The notes: generated from the letters alone by a model not told the origin. 64,000 bases of DNA from Streptomyces sp. DH12 (GCF_020873895.1 NZ_JAHWGT010000028.1:1-64000); one strand, 5' to 3'; positions 7,932 to 17,241 are shown, counted from the stretch's first letter. Made by a program: numbers and translations.

Positions 7932-9374
7932 ATGAGTCCAGTCGTCACCGCAGTGGTGGGAGTCGTCGTACTCCTCGTCCTGCTGGGCCTCGTCGTCATC
8001 ACCCGGTACAAGGTCGCCGGCCCCAGCGAGGCGTTCATCATCACCGGCCGCCGGGGCAAGAAGTCCACCGACCCCGACACGGGCCGGATCTTCACCGACA
8101 ACAGCGGGCAGAAGGTCGTGGTCGGCGGCGGCGTCTTCGTCGTCCCGTTCGTGCAGCAGAAGTTCACCCTCGACCTGTCGTCGCGGCACATCCCCGTCGC
8201 CGTGCGCGGTGCCGTGACCCTGCGCGGCGTCAAGGCCAACCTCGAAGGCGTCGCGATCGTCAAGGTCGGAGGCACGGAGGACTCCATCCGGGCCGCCGCC
8301 CAGCGGTTCCTGATGCAGCAGGACGGCATCGTCGGCTTCACCCAGGAAGTGCTGTCGGGCGCGCTGCGCTCCATCGTCGGCCGCATGTCCGTGGAGGACA
8401 TCATCCGCGACCGGGCCGCGTTCGCCGGGCAGGTCGCCGAGGAGGCGGAGGCCAGCCTCTCCGGCCAGGGACTGGTCCTCGACGCCTTCCAGATCCAGGA
8501 CATCACCACCGAGGGCTCCTACCTGGAGGACCTCGGCCGGCCGGAGGCCGCCCGCGCCAAGCAGGAGGCCGACATCGCCGAGGCGGTCGCCCGCCGTGCC
8601 TCCGAGCAGGCCCGGCTGAAGGCCGAGGAGGAGATCGCGATCGCCCAGCGGACGTTCGCGCTCAAGCAGGCCGAGATCAAGGCCGAGACGGACGAGGCCG
8701 CCGCCAAGGCCGCGGCCGCCGGTCCGCTCGCCGAGGCCGACCGGCAGCAGGAGATCCTCAGCCAGCAGGAGAAGGTCGCCGAGCGGCAGGCCGCGCTGAC
8801 CGACCGCCAGCTCGACACCCAGGTCCGCAAGCCCGCCGACGCCGCCCGCTACCAGGCGGAGCAGGAGGCCGAGGCCCGGCGCATCGCCCAGGTCAAGGAG
8901 GCCGAGGCGGACGCCCAGCGCTCCCGCCTCACCGGTGAGGGCGAGAAGGCGCACCGCGCCGCCCTCGCCGACGCCGTGCGCATCGAGGGTGAGGCGCAGG
9001 CCGCCGCGATCGCCGCCACGGGCGCCGCCGAGGCGGAGGCCATGCGGAAGAAGGCCGACGCCTTCGCCCAGTACGGCGACGCGGCCGTGCTCCAGATGCT
9101 CGTCGAGGTGCTGCCGCAGGTCGTCGCGAAGGCCGCCGAGCCGCTCAGCGCGATCGACAAGATGACCGTCATCTCCACCGACGGCGCCGGCAAGCTGCCC
9201 CGCGCGGTCGCCGACAACGTCGCCCAGGGGCTGGAACTCCTCGGCTCCACCACCGGCGTGGACCTCGCCCAGCTGCTGAAGGGCATCACCACGCGCGGCA
9301 CGACCGCCCCGGCCGCCGCTCCGGCCGCGGACCCGGCCCCGTCCGCCAACGGCAGGATCGAGATCGCCGACTAG
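7932..9374 (+). CDS. flotillin-like SPFH-domain protein
   Basis: A 480-residue flotillin. One N-terminal membrane segment (residues 3-22), then an SPFH/band-7 domain (about 25-190; AFIITGRRGKK, then VVGGGVFVVPFVQQ). A long Ala/Glu-rich coiled coil follows (about 200-390, with repeated EAxA and KAEADAQR-type heptads), then a helical tail. It probably assembles into oligomeric scaffolds on the inner membrane with the NfeD-like protein encoded just upstream. AGGAGG precedes ATG 7932. A Pro/Ala linker (APAAAPAADPAP) near the C-terminus is typical of actinobacterial versions. Confidence 0.9.
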   Translation: MSPVVTAVVGVVVLLVLLGLVVITRYKVAGPSEAFIITGRRGKKSTDPDTGRIFTDNSGQKVVVGGGVFVVPFVQQKFTLDLSSRHIPVAVRGAVTLRGVKANLEGVAIVKVGGTEDSIRAAAQRFLMQQDGIVGFTQEVLSGALRSIVGRMSVEDIIRDRAAFAGQVAEEAEASLSGQGLVLDAFQIQDITTEGSYLEDLGRPEAARAKQEADIAEAVARRASEQARLKAEEEIAIAQRTFALKQAEIKAETDEAAAKAAAAGPLAEADRQQEILSQQEKVAERQAALTDRQLDTQVRKPADAARYQAEQEAEARRIAQVKEAEADAQRSRLTGEGEKAHRAALADAVRIEGEAQAAAIAATGAAEAEAMRKKADAFAQYGDAAVLQMLVEVLPQVVAKAAEPLSAIDKMTVISTDGAGKLPRAVADNVAQGLELLGSTTGVDLAQLLKGITTRGTTAPAAAPAADPAPSANGRIEIAD

Positions 9375-9497
9375 CACGGCGGGCCAGGGGGCCACGGCGG
9401 CCACGGGGGACGCGGCGCCCACGGGGAAACGGGGGAGCCGCGGCGGGCGCCGCGTGCGGGGCCGGCCGCCGACCGCGGTCCGCCCCCCGGGCGCTCG

Positions 9498-9539
9498 GGC
9501 GGCGGGCCCCGGCGACTCGTTCGCCGGGGGCCCGCCGCC
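9498..9539. terminator. strong hairpin between convergent genes
   Basis: An 18-bp GC stem with one bulge: the left arm 9498-9515 pairs with 9521-9539, with a five-base loop CTCGT. It lies in the 265-bp gap between the flotillin gene and the converging PucR-type gene. Confidence 0.75.
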
Positions 9540-9639
9540 TGCCCGGCGGACGTACGGCTCGCACGGTCCGCGCCGCCCGCCCCGGCGCCGCCCGCCCCGG
9601 CGCCCCCGTGGCCTCCGTCGCGACCGCGACGGCCCCGCG

Positions 9640-10701
9640 TCAGATCTCCTCGTCCGGCCAGCCCAGCAGACGCGCGCCGATCACGGCCGTCTGGAGCGTG
9701 TAGCGGTGGACGGGGTCCCCGGGATCCGCCCCCGTCAGCTGGTGGATGCGCTCCAGCCGGTACGTCATCGCCCGCACGCTCAGGGAGAGCCGCCGGGCGG
9801 CCTCGGCGGCCACGCAGCCGGTGTCGAAGTACGCCGTGAGGGTGTCGACCAGCGGCCCCGCGCCGCCGCGCGCCGCGCGCAGCGGGCCGAGCACCGTACG
9901 CACGAGGTCCGCCATCGCCTGCCGGTCACGCGTCAGCACCGGGTACACCAGCAGGTCGGCGGCGCGCAGCACCGGACCCTCCAGATGCATGCGCTCCGCC
10001 AGGACCAGCGCGTTGAGCGCCTCCTCGTACGAGTGGACGACGCCCCCCACGCCCGGGTGGGAGCGGCCGATGGCCACCCGCCCCCCGTCCGTCGCCGCGT
10101 ACGCCTGCTTGGCGAAGAAGGTCAGGACGTCGTCCTGGTCCCCCGGCGCGATGCAGATGAGCCGGCCGTCCTTCGTGGTGAGCAGGATCCGGCGGTCCCC
10201 GAAGCGGCTCGCCAGGGACGACTCGACGCGGCGGGTCACGGCGAACCCGTCGTCGTACGGCTCCGGGCCCTCGGCGACGGCGACCGCGTGGGCGTGCGAC
10301 AGCAGCAGCCCGAAACGCTCCGCCCGCTCCGCCACGTGCCCCAGGTCGCTGCGGCCGTGGAGCAGGTCGTCGATGAACTCCCGCCGCGCGGCCTCCTCCC
10401 GCCGGATCGCGAGCCGCTGCGCCCGCTCGTGCCCCTCCGCGAAGGCGTCCACCGCCTCCTCCACCGCCGCCAGCAAGTGGTCGGCGGCCGCACCGCGCAG
10501 ACCGGCGCGGACCTCCTGCGCCGCGGCCAGGTGCGCCCGCACCAGCACGCGCAGCCCCACGCCCGCCTCGGCCGCCCGCTCTCCCTGCCCGCGCAGCGCC
10601 TCGCGCTCACCGCGGCTCAGCCGCCGGCCGGTGGCGCTGGCGGCCGTGAGGGTGGCGGCGTACCCCGCGAGGTACGTCCCGACTGTGTCCTGCTCCGTCA
10701 T
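9640..10701 (-). CDS. PucR/CdaR-type HTH regulator
   Basis: A 353-residue regulator. There is no clear N-terminal ligand domain of known type: residues 1-110 are helical (RsbT co-antagonist-like), a GGDEF-like or PucR middle region follows, and the C-terminal PucR HTH_30 ends the protein. The key C-terminal signature is LVDTLTAYFDTGCVAAEAARRLSLSVRAMTYRLERIHQLTG (pieces at about residues 300-340), with the conserved Asn replaced by Arg-Ala (canonical 'H.NT..YRL' reads RAMTYRL). ATG 10701 is the first good start. Divergent from the conservon, with a 369-bp shared upstream region. Target unknown. Confidence 0.8.
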   Translation of the reverse strand: MTEQDTVGTYLAGYAATLTAASATGRRLSRGEREALRGQGERAAEAGVGLRVLVRAHLAAAQEVRAGLRGAAADHLLAAVEEAVDAFAEGHERAQRLAIRREEAARREFIDDLLHGRSDLGHVAERAERFGLLLSHAHAVAVAEGPEPYDDGFAVTRRVESSLASRFGDRRILLTTKDGRLICIAPGDQDDVLTFFAKQAYAATDGGRVAIGRSHPGVGGVVHSYEEALNALVLAERMHLEGPVLRAADLLVYPVLTRDRQAMADLVRTVLGPLRAARGGAGPLVDTLTAYFDTGCVAAEAARRLSLSVRAMTYRLERIHQLTGADPGDPVHRYTLQTAVIGARLLGWPDEEI

Positions 10702-11070
10702 GCCCCCGCCGTTCCTCCGCGCCCATGAAGCCCTCGTGCCGGCGCGGTCGGACCAAGCCTGCCACGGGAGGCGCGCGAGGCGTCCACCGGAGCCCGGGCG
10801 GGTGGGCCGGCGCACGCGGGGCTCCGGGCGCGCCCCTGCCACCCGGTGGGCTTTCGCCCTCCCGTGCGACCCCTCATACCAGAGCGGGACGGCCGGCGGG
10901 CAAGTTTGACAACAGCCCACCACCCGAGAACGGTGGGCGACTACCGTGTGTGTCCGGTGATCAACGGTGGGCTCATCGGGTGGGGGGTTCGTCCACTCCC
11001 GCCCGATGCCGAACGCCCGTTTGATGCCGCACCATGCCGATTCCCTGGGACCCACGTACCAAGGACGCTG
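10702..11070. other. divergent upstream region, PucR gene / conservon
   Basis: No coding sequence seen. It must hold the promoters of the PucR-type gene (minus) and of cvnA (plus). A slightly AT-richer stretch at 10900-10945 (AAGTTTGACAACAG with a TTGACA -35-like core, then CGACTACCGT) is a plausible site for the conservon promoter. Confidence 0.4.
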
Positions 11071-13068
11071 ATGTCTCCACTTCGCGCACCCGCCGCGCGG
11101 CCCGACCGCCGTGAGGGCGGCGGGCGCCACGGCCGGTCAGGCGCCCGCCACCTGCCGGGCCCCGGCAGGCCGCACCCCGCGACGCCATCCCCGGAAGCCC
11201 GCATACGCCCGCACCTGCTGCGCGCCTCCGCCCTGCCGGCCGCCGTGGCCGCGCTCGGCGGCGCCGCCGCGGTCGTCCTCACCCTGCGCTGGACCGGCGC
11301 GCGGCCCTCCGGTGCGCTCTGGGCAGCGCTCGCCTGTTGCGCGGCCCTGACCCTGGCCGCCGTCGCCGTCGGCGCGCTCGCCGCCGACCGCGCGGCCCGC
11401 TCCGTGCTGGACCGCTGTCACACCCTGCGCCGCTCCACCGCCCGCGCCCAGAACGAGCTGCGCGTGGTCGTCGAGCAGCTGCGCCGGGGCGAGCGGCCCG
11501 CCGTGCGGCAGACCCCGCCGCCGGGTCCCGGAGGCGACGAGTTCGACCTGCTGGCCCACGAGCTCAGCCGCTCGCACGACGCCGCCGTCGCGGCCGTCGT
11601 CCAGGCGTCCCGGCTCTCCAGCAGCGTCGGCAACGAACAGAAGGTCGAGGTCTTCGTCAACCTCGCCCGACGGCTCCAGTCCCTCGTCCACCGCGAGATC
11701 CAGCTCCTCGACGAGCTGGAGAACGAGGTCGAGGACCCCGAGCTGCTCAAGGGCCTGTTCCACGTCGACCACCTCGCGACCCGCATCCGCCGCCACGCCG
11801 AGAACCTGGCCGTGCTCGGCGGCGCCATCTCCCGCCGCCAGTGGTCCAATCCGGTCACCATGACCGAGGTGCTGCGCTCCTCCATCGCCGAGGTCGAGCA
11901 GTACCCGCGGGTGAAGCTCGTCCCGCCCATCGACGGCACCCTGCGCGGCCACGCCGTCGCCGACGTCATCCACCTCCTCGCCGAACTGGTCGAGAACGCC
12001 ACCCTGTTCTCCGCGCCGCACACCACGGTGCTGCTGCGCGCGCAGTACGTCACGGCCGGGCTGGCCGTCGAGGTCGAGGACCGCGGCCTCGGCATGCCGG
12101 TCGCCGAGCAGGAGAAGATGAACGCCCTCCTCGCCGACCCCGACCAGGTCAACGTCGCCCACCTCCTCCAGGACGGCCGCATCGGCCTGTACGTCGTCTC
12201 GGCGCTGGCACGCCGGCACGGCATCGCGGTACGCCTCCAGTCGAACATCTACGGCGGCGTGCAAGCCGTCCTCGTCGTCCCGCAGGGCCTCCTCGGCGCC
12301 GACCCGGACCACCCCCACCAAGAAGACCGGCAGCAGAGCGGTACGGCGTCCGGCGCGGCGCCCATGCCGGCGGCCCTGCCCCCGCAGGCCCTCCCGGGCC
12401 CGTCCGCCCCGTCGGGACCCGTACCCGACGCCCCGACCTGGCCCGTACCCGACGCCGTACCGGCACGGGGGCCGGCCGCCGCGCCGGGGCCGGGGGCGGG
12501 ACCGGGGGGCGGCGTGCCCGGGTCTGCGCCCGCGGTCGCCGCGGCCACCGCCGCCGACCACCTGCCCCGCCAGCCCCGCCACGCCGCGGCGGCGCCCGCC
12601 TCCGACCGGCTGACGGCCCCCCTCCCGGTACGCGGGCGCCCCACCGGACCCGCGCCCGCCGGCGCCGGACCCGCGCCCACCGCGCCCGCCTCCGCCGGGG
12701 CTCCGCCCGTACCGCCCGTACCGTCGGGGCGGTCCGGTCCGCCCGGGCCGCGCGCCTCGCTCGACGACCGGCACGCCGCCCCGGCCGCCCCGGTGCCGCC
12801 GTCCCCGCCGCAGCAGGCGGCGGAGGACGACGCCGCGCGCGACCTCGAAGGGCGTCCCCGGCTCCCCAAGCGCCGCGCCCAGGAGCACCTCGTCCCGCAG
12901 TTGCGCGACGAGCCCGTCCGGCGGCGCCACGACGAACCCGTCCTGCACGACCCGGGACTCATGGCGGCGTTCCAGCGCGGCATCGGGCTCGCCGAATCCA
13001 TGCCGCCGTCCTCCGCCTACGCGGGCACCACCGAACCGCAGCGACACGACGAAGCCCACAAGGAGTAG
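11071..13068 (+). CDS. cvnA: conservon sensor-kinase-like protein CvnA
   Basis: A 665-residue membrane protein. Two membrane segments (about 53-72 and 81-105), a short cytoplasmic linker, a DHp-like helix pair (HREIQLLDELENEVED), then a histidine-kinase ATPase domain with N box ELVENATLF, G1 EDRGLGMP and G2 DGRIGLYVVS. From about residue 420 the protein is a long disordered Pro/Ala tail with acidic and basic patches. No periplasmic sensor domain is present; the loop between the segments is under 10 residues. It heads the cvnA-B-C-D-GAF cluster, spaced only 7 bases before cvnB. In S. coelicolor such complexes act as membrane-associated G-protein-like signalling units. Confidence 0.92.
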   Translation: MSPLRAPAARPDRREGGGRHGRSGARHLPGPGRPHPATPSPEARIRPHLLRASALPAAVAALGGAAAVVLTLRWTGARPSGALWAALACCAALTLAAVAVGALAADRAARSVLDRCHTLRRSTARAQNELRVVVEQLRRGERPAVRQTPPPGPGGDEFDLLAHELSRSHDAAVAAVVQASRLSSSVGNEQKVEVFVNLARRLQSLVHREIQLLDELENEVEDPELLKGLFHVDHLATRIRRHAENLAVLGGAISRRQWSNPVTMTEVLRSSIAEVEQYPRVKLVPPIDGTLRGHAVADVIHLLAELVENATLFSAPHTTVLLRAQYVTAGLAVEVEDRGLGMPVAEQEKMNALLADPDQVNVAHLLQDGRIGLYVVSALARRHGIAVRLQSNIYGGVQAVLVVPQGLLGADPDHPHQEDRQQSGTASGAAPMPAALPPQALPGPSAPSGPVPDAPTWPVPDAVPARGPAAAPGPGAGPGGGVPGSAPAVAAATAADHLPRQPRHAAAAPASDRLTAPLPVRGRPTGPAPAGAGPAPTAPASAGAPPVPPVPSGRSGPPGPRASLDDRHAAPAAPVPPSPPQQAAEDDAARDLEGRPRLPKRRAQEHLVPQLRDEPVRRRHDEPVLHDPGLMAAFQRGIGLAESMPPSSAYAGTTEPQRHDEAHKE

Positions 13069-13075
13069 ATGCACC

Positions 13076-13510
13076 ATGGCGAGCGATGCGCCGACCGGCC
13101 ATTCCTCGGATCTCGACTGGCTGCTGAGCGGCCTGGTCCAACGGGTGCCGTACACCCGCAGCGCGGTTCTCCTCTCCTCCGACGGCCTGGTCAAATCGGT
13201 CCACGGCCTCGACCCGGACAGCGCCGACCACCTGGCGGCCCTGGCCTCCGGGCTCTACTCGCTCGGACGCAGCGCCGGGGCGCGGTTCGGCGACAACGGC
13301 GAGGTCCGCCAGGTCGTCGTCGAACTCGAGACCACCCTGCTGTTCGTCACCACCGCCGGCTCCGGCACCTGCCTCGCCGTCATCGCCGGCCGCGAGACGG
13401 ACGCCGCCGTCCTCGGGTACGAGATGACGATGCTGGTGAAGAGCGTGCGCCCCTACCTGGTCACACCCGCCAGGCAGACCGCCGCCGCGCCGGGCCCGCG
13501 GGGGCGCTGA
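13076..13510 (+). CDS. cvnB: roadblock/LC7 protein CvnB
   Basis: A 144-residue roadblock/LC7-fold protein (SSDLDWLLSGLVQRVPYTRSAVLLSSDGLV, split by the usual beta-strand pattern; GSGTCLAVIAG near the end). These proteins act as regulators or GAP-like partners of small Ras-like GTPases; here the partner is CvnD, two genes on. Start ATG 13076 lies 8 bases after the cvnA stop. The C-terminal helix ends in a short basic tail. Confidence 0.93.
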   Translation: MASDAPTGHSSDLDWLLSGLVQRVPYTRSAVLLSSDGLVKSVHGLDPDSADHLAALASGLYSLGRSAGARFGDNGEVRQVVVELETTLLFVTTAGSGTCLAVIAGRETDAAVLGYEMTMLVKSVRPYLVTPARQTAAAPGPRGR

Positions 13511-13513
13511 GGC

Positions 13514-13885
13514 GTGCCGTCCCGACAGGACGGGCCGTGGCTCGACGACGCGGCCGGCCGCCTCATCCGCCCCTACACGGTGAGCGGCGGCCGCACCCGC
13601 CCCACGGCCGCACTCGATCTGCTGTCCCAGGTCATGGCCACGGGCGCGGCGCCGCCCGCGCCCCTGGGACCCGAGCACTCCGTCGCCCTCGGCCTGTGCG
13701 ACGGACCGACCTCCGTGGCCGAGGTCGCCGCGCACTTACGCCTGCCCGCGGTGGTCACCAAGGTGCTGCTCTCGGACCTCGTGGACTGCGGAGCGCTGAC
13801 CGCCCGGGCACCCCGGTACGACCACCACACCACCGACCGATCCCTGCTGGAGGCAGTGCTCGATGGCCTACGACGACGGCTCTGA
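13514..13885 (+). CDS. cvnC: DUF742 protein CvnC
   Basis: A 123-residue DUF742 protein with the family opening RLIRPYTVSGGRTRP and a winged-helix-like body (SVAEVAAHLRLPAVVTKVLLSDLVDCGAL). It starts at GTG 13514, four bases after the cvnB stop, and its last 23 bases overlap the start of cvnD, so translation is coupled. The DUF742 component of conservons is thought to contact CvnA/CvnD; a direct DNA-binding role is possible from the winged-helix look but unproven. Confidence 0.93.
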   Translation: MPSRQDGPWLDDAAGRLIRPYTVSGGRTRPTAALDLLSQVMATGAAPPAPLGPEHSVALGLCDGPTSVAEVAAHLRLPAVVTKVLLSDLVDCGALTARAPRYDHHTTDRSLLEAVLDGLRRRL

Positions 13886-14489
13886 ACGCCGGGCCGAGGA
13901 CGAGGACGTCTTCCCGACCGCCCTGAAGATCCTCGTCGCGGGCGGCTTCGGCGTGGGCAAGACGACCTTCGTCGGCGCCGTGAGCGAGATCGAACCGCTC
14001 AGCACGGAGGAGGTGCTCACCCAGGTCAGCGCCGCCACCGACAGCCTGGAGGGGATCGAGTCCAAGACCACCACCACGGTGGCGATGGACTTCGGGCGGA
14101 TCAGCCTCGACCGGCGGCACGTGCTGTACCTGTTCGGCACCCCCGGACAGGAGCGCTTCTGGTTCATGTGGGACGAGCTCTCCGAGGGGGCGCTCGGGGC
14201 GGTCGTCCTCGCCGACACACGGCGGCTCCAGGACTCGTTCTCGGCCGTCGACTTCTTCGAGCGGCGCGGCATCCGGTTCGTGGTGGCCGTCAACGAGTTC
14301 GACGGCTCCTACCGCTATGAACCGGAGGAGGTCCGGAGCGCCATCGACCTCAGACCGGAGGTGCCGGTCGTGCTCTGCGACGCCCGGATCGCCGGCTCCG
14401 GGATCCAGACCCTGGTCACCCTGGTCCAGCACCTGCTGGCCACCCATCCGGCCCCCGCGCCGGCGCCGAGCTACGGAGCACCCACATGA
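13863..14489 (+). CDS. cvnD: conservon Ras-like GTPase CvnD
   Basis: A 208-residue GTPase. P-loop GGFGVGKTT at about 27-35, switch II GTPGQERFWF, and a VAVNEFD motif in place of NKxD, which is characteristic of the conservon/MglA-like branch. It starts inside cvnC (23-base overlap) and ends overlapping the GAF gene by four bases (ATGA). It should cycle on CvnB and CvnA at the membrane. No lipidation motif is visible. Confidence 0.94.
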   Translation: MAYDDGSERRAEDEDVFPTALKILVAGGFGVGKTTFVGAVSEIEPLSTEEVLTQVSAATDSLEGIESKTTTTVAMDFGRISLDRRHVLYLFGTPGQERFWFMWDELSEGALGAVVLADTRRLQDSFSAVDFFERRGIRFVVAVNEFDGSYRYEPEEVRSAIDLRPEVPVVLCDARIAGSGIQTLVTLVQHLLATHPAPAPAPSYGAPT

Positions 14490-15055
14490 CCTACGACCCG
14501 ACCGGACACCTGCTGCTGACCCCCGTCGACCAGGAGGCGCCGGCGCGCGTACGGCGGCTGCGCCAACTGGGCCTCGGAGAGCGGCCGGAGCCCGCCTTCG
14601 ACGCCTTCGCCGACCGGCTCGCCGAGGTCACCGGCGCGCCCTACTCGATGGTCAACTTCATCGACGAGAACCGGCAGTTCTTCGCCGGGCTGCACACCCC
14701 GACCGGTCTGCACTCCGGAGCGGACCTCGGTGCCGCCGCGTCCTCCGGCGCCGTGAGCCGTTACATGGACCGCGACCACGGCTACTGCCCGCACGTCGTC
14801 GTCCGCCGCAAGGCGCTCGTCCTGGAGGACGTCTGCGACTACCCGCGCTTCGCCGGGAACCCGGTGGTCGACGAGATCGGCATCCGCTCGTACCTGGGCG
14901 CGCCGCTCATCGACCGGACGGGCACGGCCCTCGGCACGATCTGCGTGGTCGACACCGAGCCCCGGCCGTGGGGGCGGGCCGGCCTGGAGACGATCAAGTC
15001 GCTCGCCGCGGAGCTGGTGGAGCAGATCCACCGCCGCGAGGAGGGCCGCCTCTGA
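14486..15055 (+). CDS. GAF-domain protein of the conservon
   Basis: A 189-residue single GAF domain (FADRLAEVTGAPYSMVNFIDENRQFFAGLH, then VVRRKALVLEDVCDYPRF, and YLGAPLIDRTGTALGTICVVD). The start codon overlaps the cvnD stop (ATGA), so it is a true fifth member of the operon. GAF domains bind cyclic nucleotides, small aromatics or haem; the pocket residues do not tell which. Because CvnA has no extracellular sensor, this protein may supply the ligand input. Confidence 0.88.
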   Translation: MTYDPTGHLLLTPVDQEAPARVRRLRQLGLGERPEPAFDAFADRLAEVTGAPYSMVNFIDENRQFFAGLHTPTGLHSGADLGAAASSGAVSRYMDRDHGYCPHVVVRRKALVLEDVCDYPRFAGNPVVDEIGIRSYLGAPLIDRTGTALGTICVVDTEPRPWGRAGLETIKSLAAELVEQIHRREEGRL

Positions 15056-15097
15056 CGGGGCGCGCGGCGCCGGGTGCGGCCCGGTCGACGGCGGGGC

Positions 15098-15136
15098 GCG
15101 TCCCCCCGGGGAGTGTGCGGCTCCCCGGGGGGACGC
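15098..15136. terminator. 16-bp perfect terminator hairpin
   Basis: 15098-15113 pairs without mismatch with 15121-15136, loop TGTGCGG. It lies 42 bp after the conservon's last stop and before the converging acyl-CoA dehydrogenase gene. Confidence 0.85.
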
Positions 15137-15147
15137 CGCGCGTTCCG

Positions 15148-15182
15148 GACCCGACCCGACCCGACCCGACCCGACCCGACCC
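15148..15182. repeat. GACCC x7 pentanucleotide repeat
   Basis: Seven perfect copies of GACCC directly after the terminator hairpin, between convergent genes. Probably a slippage-prone simple repeat without function. Confidence 0.9.
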
Positions 15183-15203
15183 ACTCCACCCGACCCGGTA
15201 CGG

Positions 15204-16400
15204 TCACGCCACCGGTGCCATGCGCACCGCGTCCGCGAGCCGCTCCGACCACTGGCCCTTGCCCGCCCCCAGGGCCACCTCCGCCAGGCGCAGCAACTGG
15301 ACGTCCGAGGTGCCGGCGGGCGCGAAGATGTGGTGGGCGTCCCGCAGGTAGCGCTCGACCGGGCGGTCGGTGAACAGGCCGGCCGCCGCGTGGATCTCCA
15401 TGGCGTTGCGCGCCGAGTCCAGCGTGGACTCGACGTTGACGAGCTTGGCGTTCATCAGCTCCGCGTCGCAGGGCAGGCCCCGGTCGAGCAGGTGCACGGC
15501 GTGGTAGGCCGCGAGCCGCGCCGTCATCAGCCGCGACTGAATCTGCCCGAGCTTGAGCTTCACCGACGGCAGCGCGTGCAGCGGTTCACCGTAGCGGTGC
15601 CGCTCCTCGCAGAAGCGGGCCGTGTCGTCCAGGATCGCCTGGTGGATACCGAGGGCGACGGCGGTCAGGTTGGCCCGCCCGTACAGCACACTGGAGGAGT
15701 ACGCGACGGCCAGACCGTCCCCCTCGGCGCCGAGCCGGTTGGCGACCGGGACGCGGCAGTCCTCCAGGGTCAGTTCGCCGAACCCGAAGCCGTGGAGGCC
15801 CATCGTCGGTTTCTCGTCACCGACCCGCAGACCGGGCCGGTCGGCCTCCACGAGGAACGCGGTCAGCCCTTTGGAACCGGGTCCGGTTCGGAGGACAATG
15901 CCGTGGAGGTCACCCACATGGCTGTTTCCGACATACACCTTTCGGCCGTTCAGGACGTACTCGTCACCGTCGCGGACCGCGGTGGCCGACATGCCGAGGA
16001 CATGGCCGCCCGATTCCGGCTCGGTGACGGCGATGGTCGGGAGGCACTCGCCGGCCGCGATCGGCGGCAGCCACGTCTTGCGCTGCTCGTCGTTCCCGAA
16101 GTGCAGGATCTTCGCCACGCCCAGCTGTGACGCCTGCACCATGGCGCCCATGGCCGCGCTGACCCGGGACAGCTCCTCGATGATGATCGTCTTGCCGAGG
16201 TGGCCCACGCCCATCCCGCCGAGGTCCCGGCCGATCGTCGCGCCGATCCACCCCTGGCGGGCTATGGCCCTGGACAGGTCGTGGTGGACGGAACGGGTCG
16301 CCTCCATGGCGGGAACACGCGGTTTGACCTCGGTCTCCGCGAAGCTCCTCACCTGCTGCCTGAGTTGGTGGTGCAGCTGACCGGCGAAATAGCCGTCCAT
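15204..16400 (-). CDS. acyl-CoA dehydrogenase-like flavoprotein, atypical active site
   Basis: A 398-residue acyl-CoA dehydrogenase fold: N-terminal helical domain, FAD/substrate motifs AVTEPESGGHVLGMSA and KVYVGNSHVGD, then the C-terminal four-helix domain (RHRYGEPL; MEIHAAAGLFTDRPVERYLRDAH). In most members the catalytic Glu sits in Y-E-G-T just before the C-terminal helix; here the position reads APAGTSDVQ. The alternative Glu position used by isovaleryl-CoA dehydrogenases is Gly (LYGRANL). The APAGTSD motif resembles FkbI-type enzymes that oxidise ACP-bound units in antibiotic pathways (recalled, not checked). ATG 16400 is preceded by AGAGGAGGG. It stands alone after an 840-bp leader region. 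Confidence 0.85.
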   Translation of the reverse strand: MDGYFAGQLHHQLRQQVRSFAETEVKPRVPAMEATRSVHHDLSRAIARQGWIGATIGRDLGGMGVGHLGKTIIIEELSRVSAAMGAMVQASQLGVAKILHFGNDEQRKTWLPPIAAGECLPTIAVTEPESGGHVLGMSATAVRDGDEYVLNGRKVYVGNSHVGDLHGIVLRTGPGSKGLTAFLVEADRPGLRVGDEKPTMGLHGFGFGELTLEDCRVPVANRLGAEGDGLAVAYSSSVLYGRANLTAVALGIHQAILDDTARFCEERHRYGEPLHALPSVKLKLGQIQSRLMTARLAAYHAVHLLDRGLPCDAELMNAKLVNVESTLDSARNAMEIHAAAGLFTDRPVERYLRDAHHIFAPAGTSDVQLLRLAEVALGAGKGQWSERLADAVRMAPVA

Positions 16401-17241
16401 GCGAGCCCTCCTCTGCGGAACGCCTTGTGGCGTGGGTGTTCGAGCAGGTGGTGCAGCGGCAGTGATCACGTCCGGAGAGGGGTGACACCTCATGGTGTTG
16501 ATCTCCCGGGCGCGGTTCAACATGGTCCTGAACAATGGCTGAAAGCAAAGCTGTTGGCGTTTGATTAACACTCTGCGGTGCGTGGTACGCCTCAGACCAG
16601 TCCTCTTCGAAGGGCATTCCCCTCGTGCATCTCTCTGCCACATGCCAAGGGCAAAGGTTTCGGGTACGGAGTCGGCCGCCGGGGGGAAGGCTGCACCATT
16701 CGCCACCCCCGTCTCGGCACTTTCCGGCGCTGGGACCGGTTGGGCCCTGATCCCGACCGAATCCGGCGGGATCGCGTTCTTGCGTGAACGGCGCGGACAC
16801 GAATCGGACAAAGAGCCTTCGGGCGATACGCCCCCACCCGACCGACCCGGCGGTGCCCCGCCCCTCAGGCTCGCCCCCGTACCCCGCAGAAACCGCTGGT
16901 CACAGCCATCCCGGGAGCTCCCCGCCCGCGGCCACGGCTCCTGTTCCGCCGCCCACCCCCTTACTCACGCGGTCGCCGCCCTCCCGGCACCCTCTCCCTC
17001 TCCCGAGGCCGCCGACGACCCGCCCCCACGGCCCCGCCGCCCGCGAAACCCGCCCGGCGGCCACTCGGCGGCCACCGCTCGCAACCCTCCTGCCGTCCCC
17101 TGCTGGGGAGGGGTGGCGCCCGGGAGCGCCCCGGGGCGCGAACGGCGCCCGCCGATCCCGTGAACGCACCTTCGCGCAGTCCACGCCGGGAACCGACGGC
17201 GCGATCCGGCCGCATCGCCCTCGTTGTCCTACGGTCGGCAC
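16401..17241. other. long non-coding stretch
   Basis: No convincing gene on either strand; open frames here lack ribosome sites and have non-coding codon bias. The half nearest the dehydrogenase (16490-16600) is AT-richer than its surroundings and probably holds that gene's minus-strand promoter. The remainder is Pro/Arg-rich GC filler. Confidence 0.5.

Noticed and set aside
7308-9422. 704-codon open frame opposite the NfeD/flotillin genes
   Set aside because: It mirrors two well-supported genes and is Gly/Leu/Asp-rich from codon bias; no motif or ribosome site.
16561-17163. 200-codon plus-strand frame in the spacer before the YjbR gene
   Set aside because: Proline/arginine-rich, no ribosome site, no family resemblance.
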